Made by a program: the position numbers and the translations under genes. Below, piece by piece: positions 8,755 through 18,265 of a stretch of DNA of 64,000 nt. The stretch lies in assembly GCA_035440445.1 (NCBI GenBank), contig DAORMJ010000009.1:79601-143600 (forward strand), read 5' to 3'. The DNA is from Ga0077548 sp035440445 (GTDB lineage Bacteria > Pseudomonadota > Alphaproteobacteria > Rhizobiales > Xanthobacteraceae). Numbering within the stretch: the stretch's first letter is position 1; each line of letters opens with the position of its first letter. Under the pieces are notes generated by a model that saw only the letters and a program-made list of their open reading frames with translations, made no database searches and had not been told where the DNA came from.

Positions 8755-10452
8755 ATGAGCGACGAACCGCTTCTGGAGATCAGGGATGTCAACGTCGAAT
8801 TTTCGACGCGCCGCGGCATCGTGCGGGCGGTCGAGCATATCAACATTTCGCTCGGCAAAGGCGAGACGCTCGGCATCGTCGGCGAATCCGGCTCCGGAAA
8901 ATCGGTAACGTCTTACGCCGTGATGAGAATTCTCGACCGCGCCGGCAGGATCGCAGAGGGCTCCGTCGTGTTTTCCGGCATCGACGTGAAGAACGCCAGG
9001 GAAGACGTTATGCGCGACCTGCGCGGCCGCGAAATGTCGATGATCTTCCAGAATCCACGCGCGGCGCTGAACCCGATCCGCAAAGTCGGCAAGCAAATCG
9101 AAGATGTCCTGAAGCAGCACGTGCAGGCCGATACGCGCAACCTGAAGGAAAAAGCGGTCGAAATGCTACGGCAGGTCAAGATCGCTCGGCCGGAAGAGCG
9201 CTATCACGCTTATCCGTTCGAGCTCTCAGGCGGCATGTGCCAGCGCATCGTAATTGCGCTTGCGCTCGCCTGTCAGCCGCGATTGTTGATCGCGGACGAG
9301 CCGACCACGGGCCTCGACGTGACCACGCAGAAATCGGTCATGGATCTTGTGACCGAACTCACACGCGCGCGGGGTATGTCCACGATCCTGATCACGCACG
9401 ATCTTGGTCTTGCCGCTGCTTATTGCAGCCGCGTGGTCGTGATGGAGAAAGGCCGGATCGTGGAGACGGCGCCATCCGCCGATATCTTCAAGCGTCCACA
9501 GCATGCCTATACAAGGAAACTGATGAAGGCGACGCCGAAGGTCGGTGGCACGTTGCGCGGATTGCTTCCCGCGGACGCGGAGCTTTCGCCCGCTGCATCC
9601 CTGCCGAAAATGCAGATCGCGAAAGGCGCGAAACCGCTCCTCGAAGTTCGCAATCTCGTGAAGGAGTATCCGCGGCAGGGAGCCTCGAAAACATTCGGTG
9701 AATTGTTCGGAAAACCCGCACCGGCGGCTTCGATCTTCCGCGCCGTGGAGGGAATTTCGTTCTCCGTCGCGAAAGGCGAGACCGTCGGTCTCGTCGGCGA
9801 ATCCGGTTGTGGAAAATCGACCACCTCGATGATGGTGATGCGCCTTCTCGATAAAACGTCGGGCGACATCCTCTTTGACGGCGAGGACATCGGATCGATT
9901 CCCGCTGCGAAGTTCGCGGTGCTGCCGCAACGCAAGCGCATCCAGATGGTGTTTCAGGATCCGACCGACAGTCTAAATCCCCGCTTTACGGCGGTGCGAG
10001 CCATTGCCGATCCGATCATGCGGCTCGGCGAAATCAGGGGCCGCGATGCGTTGCGCGCGCGTTGCGAGGAACTTGCCAAGCACGTCGGCTTGCCGGTCGA
10101 ATTGCTCGACCGCTTCCCGCATCAGCTTTCCGGTGGGCAGAAGGCTCGTGTCGGTATCGCGCGGGCAATAGCGCTCAATCCCGAGCTCGTTATTCTTGAT
10201 GAGCCAACCGCGGCGCTTGATGTCTCGGTTCAGGCGGTCGTGCTGAACCTTTTGCAGGATCTTAAAGACTCGCTCGGCATGAGCTATCTGTTCGTTTCGC
10301 ACGACCTGAACGTCGTGCGTCTCCTATGCGACCGCGTGATCGTCATGCGCACCGGCAGGGTCGTGGAGGAGGGACCGACGGAAGAAGTATTAGGTGCCCC
10401 GAAGGCCGAATATACCCGTGAATTATTGACCGCTATTCCGCACCCGCCANNN
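8755..10452 (+). CDS. Dipeptide-type ABC transporter ATPase, DppD-DppF fusion (3' end in an assembly gap)
   Basis: Two complete oligopeptide-type ATPases are joined. The first has Walker A GESGSGKS near residue 43, signature LSGGMCQ near 160 and Walker B LLIADEP. The second has Walker A GESGCGKS near 348, signature LSGGQKA near 460, Walker B LVILDEP and H-loop SHDL. Such duplicated ATPases (YejF/GsiA type) energise a dpp-type importer as one polypeptide. The readable part ends at AIPHPP, a normal near-terminal motif for the family; the stop codon must lie in the N-run that follows. The frame that continues through the gap belongs to AtzG, so the apparent single 645-codon frame is an artefact. 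Confidence 0.88.
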
Positions 10453-10563
10453 NNNNNNNNNNNNNNNNNNNNNNNNNNNNNNNNNNNNNNNNNNNNNNNN
10501 NNNNNNNNNNNNNNNNNNNNNNNNNNNNNNNNNNNNNNNNNNNNNNNNNNNNNNNNNNNNNNN
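10450..10563. other. Assembly gap of 114 N
   Basis: The run of N hides the end of the fused ATPase gene and the start of the AtzG-like gene. The frame happens to stay open across it, which creates a false fusion. Confidence 0.99.
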
Positions 10564-10692
10564 CTCACCATTGATCCCGATTATCGTGAGGACGTGAAAA
10601 TCCATCTGAATGCGGTCACGTACGCTGCCAAGATCGTGCTCGCCGTTGAGGTACAGGATGATGCGGAGCCCGCACCGGTGTTCCGGCCATGA
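10564..10692 (+). CDS. atzG: AtzG-like small subunit (DUF4089), 5' end missing
   Basis: The 42 residues after the gap end in EPAPVFRP, the hallmark C-terminus of AtzG/DUF4089 proteins, which are about 60-70 residues long and form a complex with the AtzE amidase. The preceding YREDVKIHLNAVTYAAKIVL helix also fits. In Pseudomonas the AtzG-AtzE complex hydrolyses 1-carboxybiuret; the related HpxX accompanies oxalurate use. The start codon lies in the gap. The TGA overlaps the AtzE start (ATGA 10689-10692), so the two are coupled, as expected for an obligate complex. Confidence 0.8.
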   Translation, partial: LTIDPDYREDVKIHLNAVTYAAKIVLAVEVQDDAEPAPVFRP

Positions 10693-12077
10693 GCCTTGCA
10701 TGGAAAACGGCGGCCGTGCTCGCGGAGGCCGTGAACAGGAAAGAAGTTTCAGCGGCCGATGCAGTCGGCGCGGCGATCAAACGGATTGGTGCATTCGACG
10801 GAAAGACGAATTCTTTCACTGACATACTTGCTGCGCGTGCGCACGAGAGGGCGGCCAAAGTCGATGAGAGGGTTAGGCGGGGAGAGCATATGCCGCTCGC
10901 TGGCGTGCCATTCGCCGTCAAGAATTTGTTCGATGTGAAAGGCATTCCGACACGCGCGGGCTCGAAGATCAATCGCGAGCGAAACCCCGCAACCGCGGAC
11001 TCGGTTTTGATCAAGCGTCTCGAAGAGAAAGGTGCTGTGTTCCTCGGGGCCCTGAACATGGGCGAGTATGCCTACGACTTCACCGGCGAGAACGCGCACG
11101 ACGGCAACGCATGCAATCCGCATAGCCTTGCGCACATGACCGGCGGCTCCTCGAGCGGCTCGGGAGCCTCCGTGGCTGCGGGTTATGTGCAGATCGCGCT
11201 TGGGTCCGATACGAACGGTTCGATCCGTGTGCCATCTTCTTTCTGCGGTTTGTTCGGTTTGAAACCGACCTATGGCCGGCTCTCGCGCGCCCGGTCATTT
11301 CCTTTTGTTGCAAGTCTTGATCATCTTGGTCCGATCACGCGATCGGCGATGGATCTCGCGCTTTCTTATGATGCGATGCAGGGGCCGGACTCCGAAGATC
11401 CAGTCTGCGCGCAGCGCGAAGTCGAACCTTCTATGCCGGAGATCGCCAAAGGCGTGAAAGGGCTGCGGATTGCGAAGTTGAAGGGCTATTTTGCGAAAAT
11501 GGGAGAGCCGGAAGCCTACGCTGCGGTTGATGCCGTCGGGGAGGCGCTACGCGTTAATGAAAGCGTGGAGCTTGAAGATGCCGCTGCCGCGCGTGCATCC
11601 GCTTATCTCATCACTGCCTCCGAAGGTGCTGCGTTGCACCTTGAGCGTCTGCGCGAGCGCGCGCACGACTTCGATCCCGACGTGCGCGACCGCTTAATCG
11701 CCGGTGCGATGATTCCCTCAGTCTGGACTGTACAGGCACATAAAATCAGGCGGAGCTTTCAGGCTCAAGCTGCCGCGCTGTTCGAGCGGTTTGACATTCT
11801 GCTTGCGCCCGCAACGCCGACACGCGCGCCGAAGATCGGGCAAAAGACTTTTAAACTCGATGGGGAGGAGCTTCTGGTACGCCCGAACATCGGCGTCTAT
11901 ACACAGCCGATCTCGTTTATCGGCTTGCCGGTGGTCGTTGTTCCCGTCTGGCCCGACAATGGATTGCCTATCGGCGTGCAGGTCATCGCGCCGCCGTGGC
12001 GCGAGGATCTTGCTTTGCGCGTCGCCCATCAGCTTGAGATAGACGGTGTCTGCAACAGCAAGCCAGTGGAATTTTGA
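10689..12077 (+). CDS. atzE: AtzE-family amidase (1-carboxybiuret hydrolase / oxalurate-type)
   Basis: A 462-residue amidase-signature enzyme. The Ser-cisSer-Lys triad elements are visible: VKNLFDVKG with the Lys near residue 78, GGSSSGSGASVAAG with the cis-Ser, and DTNGSIRVPSSFCGLFGLKPTYG with the nucleophile. The GSIRVP variant and the company of AtzG and AtzH identify the AtzE subgroup rather than GatA. It probably removes a carboxylate-linked amide from a ureido compound brought in by the upstream importer. No cyanuric acid hydrolase or biuret hydrolase is in the window, so the substrate (carboxybiuret, oxalurate or other) stays open. Confidence 0.83.
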   Translation: MSLAWKTAAVLAEAVNRKEVSAADAVGAAIKRIGAFDGKTNSFTDILAARAHERAAKVDERVRRGEHMPLAGVPFAVKNLFDVKGIPTRAGSKINRERNPATADSVLIKRLEEKGAVFLGALNMGEYAYDFTGENAHDGNACNPHSLAHMTGGSSSGSGASVAAGYVQIALGSDTNGSIRVPSSFCGLFGLKPTYGRLSRARSFPFVASLDHLGPITRSAMDLALSYDAMQGPDSEDPVCAQREVEPSMPEIAKGVKGLRIAKLKGYFAKMGEPEAYAAVDAVGEALRVNESVELEDAAAARASAYLITASEGAALHLERLRERAHDFDPDVRDRLIAGAMIPSVWTVQAHKIRRSFQAQAAALFERFDILLAPATPTRAPKIGQKTFKLDGEELLVRPNIGVYTQPISFIGLPVVVVPVWPDNGLPIGVQVIAPPWREDLALRVAHQLEIDGVCNSKPVEF

Positions 12078-12084
12078 GTTAGCC

Positions 12085-12471
12085 ATGAAGATCAACGATC
12101 CCAGGGTTCTTGCAGAGGTTACGGCCGCCTTCGAGCGTTACGAGAAAGCGCTCGTGTCGAACGACGTCGCGGTGCTCGACGAATTGTTCCTCAACGATCC
12201 GAACACGATCCGCTATGGCGCCACGGAAAACCTCTATGGCTACGAGGAAATCAAGTCGTTTCGGGCTGCGCGCTCGCCCGTAGGACTTGCCCGCAAGCTG
12301 GAGCGGACCGCAATCACGACCTATGGCGAGGACTTCGCGACGGCAAATACGATCTTCACGCGCGAAGGGAGCAATAAGCTGGGCCGGCAGAGCCAGACCT
12401 GGATGCGCACGCCGTACGGTTGGCGCGTAATCGCAGCCCATGTTAGTTTGATCGAAAGGCCGCAAGGCTGA
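12085..12471 (+). CDS. atzH: AtzH/HpxZ-like protein (DUF3225, NTF2-like fold)
   Basis: A 128-residue protein with the DUF3225 pattern: INDPRVLAEVTAAFERYEKAL, then NDPNTIRYGATENLYGYEEI, and a C-terminal TWMRTPYGWRVIAAHVS. AtzH of the cyanuric acid pathway and HpxZ of oxalurate use belong here and form small NTF2-like dimers; AtzH has been assigned amidase activity on 1,3-dicarboxyurea. The start at MKIND matches family members; a longer upstream frame would overlap AtzE by 11 codons and has no support. It closes the dpp-atzGEH operon. Confidence 0.82.
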   Translation: MKINDPRVLAEVTAAFERYEKALVSNDVAVLDELFLNDPNTIRYGATENLYGYEEIKSFRAARSPVGLARKLERTAITTYGEDFATANTIFTREGSNKLGRQSQTWMRTPYGWRVIAAHVSLIERPQG

Positions 12472-12869
12472 CGGCAGCAACGACTGCAAGAGCTTCTTAT
12501 TGGCAGAAGCGTTTGCGATGCTCCGGACGTCTCTGCTCATAAAAGCTCGTCGAACCGGACGCTGAACTTTCCGCAGAGTCCCTAAGAGTGGTGTTGGGCT
12601 TGCCGTCATGCTGACGCTAGGCGGATCGGCATTCGTTGGTGCTGTAACGCTGCTATCGTCCTCGAAGACGGTCAGAAAGATGGTCGCTTCAACTCCGGAG
12701 CCGAAGCGCCCGATGCCGGCTCCAGAAAGATGAACCCATTCGTGCTCCGTCCATAGTCGCGGTCGTGGACAAACACGAATAGCGCGCTCCAGCCTATCTT
12801 TCGCTTACGCGATGGAACCTTAGAGAGTATCAAAACTTATCTCTCAGGTGAAAATTACGGAAGCTAGGG
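12472..12869. other. Intergenic region before paoA
   Basis: No coding frame, RNA gene or clear hairpin is seen in these 398 bases. The last 60 bases are slightly A+T-richer and probably contain the paoA promoter. No convincing -35/-10 pair was found. Confidence 0.4.
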
Positions 12870-13502
12870 ATGTCAAAACCGAGCCACCTGGAGCTGTCCC
12901 GCCGCAACGTCATGATCGGCAGTGCCTTCGTGGCTGCAGCGGCAACGGCGCCCATTGGCACAACGAGCGCGCAGACCATGGAAAGCCCGTCCATTTCGAA
13001 TGTAACTTTTGATGTGAATGGCGCTAGCAAATCCCTCAAACTCGATACCCGAACTACGCTCCTCGATGCGTTGCGCGAAAACCTGAAACTGACGGGAACT
13101 AAAAAGGGTTGCGATCATGGACAGTGCGGCGCCTGTACCGTCATCGTCGATGGTCGCCGTATCAATTCATGCCTTACCTTGGCGGTAATGCACGAAGGGA
13201 ACTCGATCACAACAATTGAGGGGTTGGGAACGCCGACGCAGATGCATCCGATGCAGGCTGCTTTCGTAAAACACGATGGTTATCAGTGCGGCTATTGCAC
13301 TCCAGGGCAAGTCTGTTCTGCGGTTGCCGTCCTCGATGAGGTCAAAGAGGGAATACCAAGCCATGTCACCGCGGACCTCAATGGAGAGATCGAATTTACG
13401 CAGGCAGAACTTCGCGAACGTATGAGCGGTAATATTTGCCGCTGTGGTGCCTACTCAAATATTGCGGAAGCCATCAACGAGGTCGCGGGGAGGAAGGCAT
13501 GA
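12870..13502 (+). CDS. paoA: Periplasmic aldehyde oxidoreductase, 2Fe-2S subunit PaoA
   Basis: A 210-residue iron-sulfur subunit of the xanthine oxidase family. It carries a twin-arginine signal (LSRRNVMIG, then an Ala-rich stretch). The plant-type cluster motif is GCDHGQCGACTVIVDGR with a distal Cys in NSCLTLA; the second cluster motif is CGYCTPGQ plus GNICRCGAYSNI. The exported subunit carries the folded PaoB and PaoC with it through Tat, as in E. coli PaoABC. The stop overlaps the paoB start (ATGA). Confidence 0.93.
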   Translation: MSKPSHLELSRRNVMIGSAFVAAAATAPIGTTSAQTMESPSISNVTFDVNGASKSLKLDTRTTLLDALRENLKLTGTKKGCDHGQCGACTVIVDGRRINSCLTLAVMHEGNSITTIEGLGTPTQMHPMQAAFVKHDGYQCGYCTPGQVCSAVAVLDEVKEGIPSHVTADLNGEIEFTQAELRERMSGNICRCGAYSNIAEAINEVAGRKA

Positions 13503-14455
13503 GGTCTTTCACCTATGAGCGCGCCGAGAGTGTCGCCGCTGCTGTCGCATCAGCCGCCCGGATCGAGGGGGCTAAGTTCATCGCCGGTGGGACCAATCTC
13601 CTCGATCTGATGAAGTTAGAGATTGAAACCCCTCGGCACCTTATCGACATCAACAACGTTGATCTCAGTAAGGTCGAAGACACAAAAGACGGGGGGCTCC
13701 GGATAGGTGCGCTTGTGCGCAACACCGATCTCGCAGCGCACCCGCGCGTTCGCCGCGACTATGCCTTGCTTTCGCGCGCACTTCTCGCCGGGGCATCCGG
13801 CCAGTTACGAAACAAGGCGACGACCGCAGGTAACTTGCTGCAACGAACGCGCTGTCCATATTTTTACGACATCAATCAACCCTGTAATAAGCGGCAACCT
13901 GGGAGCGGGTGCTCCGCCATAGGGGGCTTCAATAGACTTCATGCTGTTGTTGGTGCGAGCGACGCCTGTATCGCGACGCATCCAAGCGACATGGCAGTTG
14001 CACTGCGAGCCCTTGATGCAGTGGTGGAAACGATCCAGCCGGGTGGGTCGTCGCGCTCGATTCCTCTCTCCGACTTTTACCGGCTGCCTGGCGATACTCC
14101 ACACATCGAGACGGAACTCAGCGCTGGAGAATTTATAACAGCGGTCGTTCTGCCGAGGCCGATCGCCGGTACTCACGTCTATAGAAAAGTTCGTGACAGG
14201 GCATCCTATGCATTCGCCCTGATTTCTGTCGGCGCGATTATCGATGGAGATGGTCGCGGGCGCGTGGCTGTTGGCGGGGTTGCGCATAAGCCTTGGCGCA
14301 TCGAGACAGCCGAAGCCGCAATGCCGAAGGGTGCCGACGCGGTAGTTTCGCAACTATTGGCGAACGCGAAGACCACGCCCGAGAATGAGTTCAAGCCCAA
14401 GCTCGTTGCGCGCACGCTTGCCGCTATCATGGCTGATACGAGGGGCAAGCAATGA
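13499..14455 (+). CDS. paoB: Periplasmic aldehyde oxidoreductase, FAD subunit PaoB
   Basis: A 318-residue FAD_binding_5 protein. FAD contacts are visible in KFIAGGTNLLDLMK and in ATTAGNLLQRTRCP. Four Cys in the insert (RTRCPYF, QPCNKRQ, GSGCSA, DACIAT) match the ligands of the extra 4Fe-4S cluster found in PaoB but not in ordinary xanthine dehydrogenase FAD subunits. The protein has no signal of its own and would be exported with PaoA. The start lies at the 4-base overlap with paoA, and the end overlaps paoC by four bases. Confidence 0.92.
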   Translation: MRSFTYERAESVAAAVASAARIEGAKFIAGGTNLLDLMKLEIETPRHLIDINNVDLSKVEDTKDGGLRIGALVRNTDLAAHPRVRRDYALLSRALLAGASGQLRNKATTAGNLLQRTRCPYFYDINQPCNKRQPGSGCSAIGGFNRLHAVVGASDACIATHPSDMAVALRALDAVVETIQPGGSSRSIPLSDFYRLPGDTPHIETELSAGEFITAVVLPRPIAGTHVYRKVRDRASYAFALISVGAIIDGDGRGRVAVGGVAHKPWRIETAEAAMPKGADAVVSQLLANAKTTPENEFKPKLVARTLAAIMADTRGKQ

Positions 14456-16659
14456 AGTTCGATACTCCCGCCACACAGAATCCAATCGATCAGCTCAAGG
14501 TGATCAGCAAGCCACTCGATCGCATTGACGGGCCTTACAAGGTAACCGGCACGGCCCCTTATGCCTATGATCGTCACGATGTTCGGCCCAATCAGGCTTA
14601 CGGTTACGTACTTGGCGCAGCGATTGCGAAGGGTACAATCTCAAAGCTCGATATCTCGGGGGCGAAATTCGTTGACGGTGTGATTGGCATTGTGACAGCG
14701 GAGAATGCGGGCAGGCTCTCAAAAGGGAGCTACAACACCGCGAAACTGCTCGGCGGCCCGGAGATCGATCATTATCATCAGGCAATTGCGCTCGTTGTGG
14801 CGAATACGTTCGAGCAAGCGCGCTCTGCCGCCCAGCTCATCAAGGTTGAATACGTTGCTGACGAGGGCAAGTTTGACCTAAAAAAAGAGAAGCCCAATGC
14901 CACGAAATCGAAAAGCGGCGAATGGGCGAAGGCTGAAACAACACTCGGCGATTTTGAAGGAGCGTTCGCTGCTGCGCCGGTGAAGCTCGATGCCACTTAC
15001 GAGACACCCGATCAGGCGCATGCGATGATGGAGCCTCACGCAACCGTCGCGGCTTGGGAAGGTGACAAGCTCACGGTTTGGACTTCCAATCAAATGATTG
15101 ATTGGAGCGCAGGCGATCTTGCGAAAACACTGGGAATCTCAAAGAAAAATGTCAGGCTGATTTCGGCTTTTGTCGGAGGGGGCTTTGGAGGCAAGCTGTT
15201 TATTCGTGCCGACGCACTTCTCGCGGCGCTCGGTTCGAAGGCAACTGGCCGACCTGTGAAGGTCGCGCTTACTCGGCCATTTATATTCAACAATACAACA
15301 CATCGTCCTGCAACGATCCAGCGTATTCGAATAGGCGCTGAGCAGGGTGGAAAAATTACTGCCATCGCGCACGAGTCTTGGTCCGGTGATTTAAAGGGGG
15401 GCTCTCCCGAGGCCGCAGTCTTGCAGACTCGCCTGCTATACGCGGGTGAGAACCGATTGACGACCATGCGTCTCGCGGAGCTCGATCTGCCGGAGGGGAA
15501 CGCTATGCGCGCTCCCGGCGAAGCTCCGGGCATGATGGCGCTTGAAATCGCGATGGACGAGATGGCAGAGCGGCTGAGGCTGGATCCTGTCGAGTTCAGA
15601 AGAATCAACGACACGCAGGTCGATCCCGAGAGCCCGAAACGTCCATTTTCACAACGGCAACTGAATGAATGTTTTGCGGTTGGAGCAAAGAAATTTGGTT
15701 GGGAAAGGCGGGAAACGACGCCTGGCATAAAGCGCGACGGGCAATGGCTTGTCGGATTGGGTGTTGCGTCAGCCTTTCGCAATAACCTTGTGATGAAATC
15801 CGGTGCGCGAATACGCCTCGACAATCGCGGTATATTGACGGTCGAGACGGATATGACCGACATCGGCACCGGCAGCTACACGATCATCGCCCAAACAGCC
15901 GCCGAGATGATGGGCGTTACCATCGATAAGGTCGCTGTCAACCTCGGAGACTCGACATTTCCTGTCTCTGCAGGATCGGGCGGGCAGTGGGGTGGCAACT
16001 CCTCGACTGCAGGGGTGTACGCCGCTTGCGTTAAACTGCGTGAGGAGGTTGCTAAGGCGCTCGGCTTTAACTCTGCAGAGGTTGAATTCATAGACGGCAG
16101 TGTGCGCTCAGGAAATCGAAGTGTGCCGCTTGCTGAAGCTGCGGGACCTAACGGCATCGTAGCGGAAGACACGATGACGTACGGCAGTCTCGATAAGAAA
16201 TATCAGCAGTCCACGTTCGGCGCGCATTTCGTAGAAGTTGGTGTCGATGCGGCAACCGGAGAAATTCGAGTCCGCAGGATGCTCGCGGTTTGTGCCGCCG
16301 GACGGATTCTGAATCCTAAATCCGCTCGTAGTCAGGTTATCGGCGCCATGACCATGGGTGTTGGTGCCGCTTTGATGGAAGAATTGGCGGTCGATAAGCG
16401 CCGGGGCTTTTTCGTCAATCACGATCTTGCCGGCTACGAGGTCCCCGTACACGCGGACATCCCTCATCAGGAAGTTATATTCCTTGATGAAACCGATCCG
16501 ACTTCGTCCCCAATGAAGGCGAAGGGCGTTGGAGAGTTGGGCATCTGCGGTGTCGGTGCTGCTGTCGCGAACGCCATCTACAATGCGACGGGCGTTAGAG
16601 TTCGAGATTACCCAATCACGCTCGACAAGTTCATAGACCGCCTTCCGCCGGTTGCTTAG
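14452..16659 (+). CDS. paoC: Periplasmic aldehyde oxidoreductase, molybdenum cofactor subunit PaoC
   Basis: A 735-residue Mo-binding subunit with the usual length. It has the N-terminal RIDGPYKVTGTAPYAYD segment, the GGGFGGK cofactor loop near residue 245, the GGQWGGNSSTAG segment, and the catalytic Glu in KGVGELGICG near residue 688. PaoABC oxidises aromatic and aliphatic aldehydes in the periplasm and protects against aldehydes. It uses a molybdopterin-cytosine dinucleotide cofactor, which needs a PaoD/XdhC-type chaperone; none is seen nearby. The operon seems slightly poorer in G+C than its neighbours, which may mean a separate origin. Confidence 0.92.
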   Translation: MKFDTPATQNPIDQLKVISKPLDRIDGPYKVTGTAPYAYDRHDVRPNQAYGYVLGAAIAKGTISKLDISGAKFVDGVIGIVTAENAGRLSKGSYNTAKLLGGPEIDHYHQAIALVVANTFEQARSAAQLIKVEYVADEGKFDLKKEKPNATKSKSGEWAKAETTLGDFEGAFAAAPVKLDATYETPDQAHAMMEPHATVAAWEGDKLTVWTSNQMIDWSAGDLAKTLGISKKNVRLISAFVGGGFGGKLFIRADALLAALGSKATGRPVKVALTRPFIFNNTTHRPATIQRIRIGAEQGGKITAIAHESWSGDLKGGSPEAAVLQTRLLYAGENRLTTMRLAELDLPEGNAMRAPGEAPGMMALEIAMDEMAERLRLDPVEFRRINDTQVDPESPKRPFSQRQLNECFAVGAKKFGWERRETTPGIKRDGQWLVGLGVASAFRNNLVMKSGARIRLDNRGILTVETDMTDIGTGSYTIIAQTAAEMMGVTIDKVAVNLGDSTFPVSAGSGGQWGGNSSTAGVYAACVKLREEVAKALGFNSAEVEFIDGSVRSGNRSVPLAEAAGPNGIVAEDTMTYGSLDKKYQQSTFGAHFVEVGVDAATGEIRVRRMLAVCAAGRILNPKSARSQVIGAMTMGVGAALMEELAVDKRRGFFVNHDLAGYEVPVHADIPHQEVIFLDETDPTSSPMKAKGVGELGICGVGAAVANAIYNATGVRVRDYPITLDKFIDRLPPVA

Positions 16660-16977
16660 GCCGACAGTACTCTTTCAGCTAACTCACAGCGCAGCTGCAA
16701 ACAGACGTTTATCTTGGAAAGGCGCTCACTTGGAGATCGGTTCCGGATTTCTTTCCGTCAATGTTTCGTCATTGATATCCGCTCAAGAACGTCAGAAATC
16801 GCGATCAAACGAGCCGAGTTCTTCAGTATTTTCAACGTCGCTCGATCTATCGTCTGCGCTCATAACGGTCTGGTTCGAGTCCTGCCGGGCCCACCAATCT
16901 CTCGCCGCTTACGATAGCTGTCGGCCGTTCTCCGCGCTCTTGACTTGGCGGAAGGCTACTTGAATTCCGCCGTTTTA
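16660..16977. other. Intergenic region between convergent paoC and araC-type genes
   Basis: These 318 bases hold short open frames in several phases, but none has a ribosome binding site or recognisable protein. No strong terminator hairpin was found. Confidence 0.4.
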
Positions 16978-17979
16978 TCACACGGTCGAGCGAAATGCTT
17001 TCGGTGTCATTCCGTAAAGTCTTTTAAAGGCAGTCGCGAAGTTTGCCGCCGAGGTATAGCCGGCAATATGCGCCGCCTGCGCGATGTTGACGCCTTCGCG
17101 CTCGATCGCGTCTCTTGCCCGCTGCAGTCTAGAGCGGCGCACATAGTCGAAGACCGTCATGCCATAAGCGGCGTGGAAGGTCCGCTGTAGCGTGTTGGTG
17201 CTCATTCCGCTTTCCCGCGCGATGCTTTCAAGCGTAAAGGGCTGGTTGACCAGATTGTCGATCAGTTCTCTCACCTTGGCGATGCGTTGGCGATCATGCG
17301 GCCGCAGGGTCGAGGAAGGCACAACCGGGTCCGGCTGCACAATTGCGTGCATGGCTTCGGCGACAATTTCGATTGCGCGGCTCTCCAGATAAAGATCTTT
17401 GAGCAGGCCCGTATAGGCCGGAGGATGGAGTATCTGTTCGGCAATGGCGACGAGCCGAGGTGACGGCTTCCAGCGCACGCAGGCCAGGTGATCATAGCTG
17501 AAGCGCGAAATCACCGCGCTATCCGAAAGCCCCAGTTCGTCGCGTTCGAGCCACTCACGCGTTACCGTGACGTTGACCTTGCGAACGTGCATGCCCCGCC
17601 TGGAGTGACGCACAAAACGCTCAGGCCGTGCACGAGCGACGACAGTTCCCTCCAGCTTCGAGTATTCAGTGGTCTTGCCGGGGCCGAAATCGAACTTTCT
17701 GTCGCCCATCTCGACGGCAACGCGGCCTTCGAGAAACAGCGAACAGGTAATGCCGGGATGCTGGATGATCTCGTTCGTGAGGTTATGCGTATCGATCGTA
17801 TCGGTAGCGTGCAGAATGAGCCCGGAGCGCAACCGCACGAGCCGGTAGTCGCCCGTCAGCGCGGTGTCGCCGCCGGACAAATCGGGGTCAGTAATCTTGA
17901 AGCCATCTCCTGCGACCAGCGCGGACGAGGCGAGATCATCCGCGCTCACCCGGGTTAGAGATCGTTGTTCCTGACTCAT
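16978..17979 (-). CDS. AraC-family regulator of siderophore uptake (PchR-like)
   Basis: A 333-residue protein with an N-terminal sensing domain (about 1-220) and a C-terminal double helix-turn-helix (about 235-333). The second half shows INDAREGS-like spacing in FTLESIARESGMSTNTLQRTFHAAYG, then IAQAAHIAGYTSAANFATAFKRLYGMTPKAFR. It is transcribed divergently from the TonB-dependent receptor, the standard arrangement for PchR-type activators that respond to a ferri-siderophore. It probably activates the receptor operon when the siderophore enters the cell. Confidence 0.87.
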   Translation of the reverse strand: MSQEQRSLTRVSADDLASSALVAGDGFKITDPDLSGGDTALTGDYRLVRLRSGLILHATDTIDTHNLTNEIIQHPGITCSLFLEGRVAVEMGDRKFDFGPGKTTEYSKLEGTVVARARPERFVRHSRRGMHVRKVNVTVTREWLERDELGLSDSAVISRFSYDHLACVRWKPSPRLVAIAEQILHPPAYTGLLKDLYLESRAIEIVAEAMHAIVQPDPVVPSSTLRPHDRQRIAKVRELIDNLVNQPFTLESIARESGMSTNTLQRTFHAAYGMTVFDYVRRSRLQRARDAIEREGVNIAQAAHIAGYTSAANFATAFKRLYGMTPKAFRSTV

Positions 17980-18265
17980 TCAGCGGCCACCTGCAGACTG
18001 AATACGGAAGGTATTCTCTGTGCGCAGCCTCAACAACAGCGGGGCATAAAATTAGAACGATACGAAACTGAACTGCGCAAAACATGGGCTGTTTAGAAGC
18101 TTTGCAATCGGCTGCGTACACGTCGGCGCGATTGAGTGCGGCTCAAACGAAAATCGTGATTGCGCAAATGTTTTGCCTTTCTGAAAATGCGACCTAACCG
18201 GTACGGAAATATGAAGAAACCGGGCGCGGTCGAAGCGCCCTGCCAAAATGTACTGGGGGCTAAAA
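17980..18265. promoter_or_regulatory. Divergent promoter region, AraC regulator / TonB receptor
   Basis: This 286-base spacer must hold both promoters. The octamer TGCGCAAA occurs at 18074-18081 and again at 18161-18168, in the same orientation 87 bases apart. It is a possible regulator contact because AraC-type proteins often use direct repeats. No convincing Fur box was seen. A GGGGG tract at 18255-18259 is the probable ribosome binding site of the receptor. Confidence 0.45.

Noticed and set aside
8755..10692. Single 645-codon ABC ATPase gene reading through the N-run
   Set aside because: The part after the gap is AtzG (EPAPVFRP end) overlapping AtzE; the frame is open across N only by default.
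16652..16963. Possible small protein of 103 residues after paoC
   Set aside because: Ser/Arg-rich without a ribosome binding site; starts inside paoC; several frames are open at random here.
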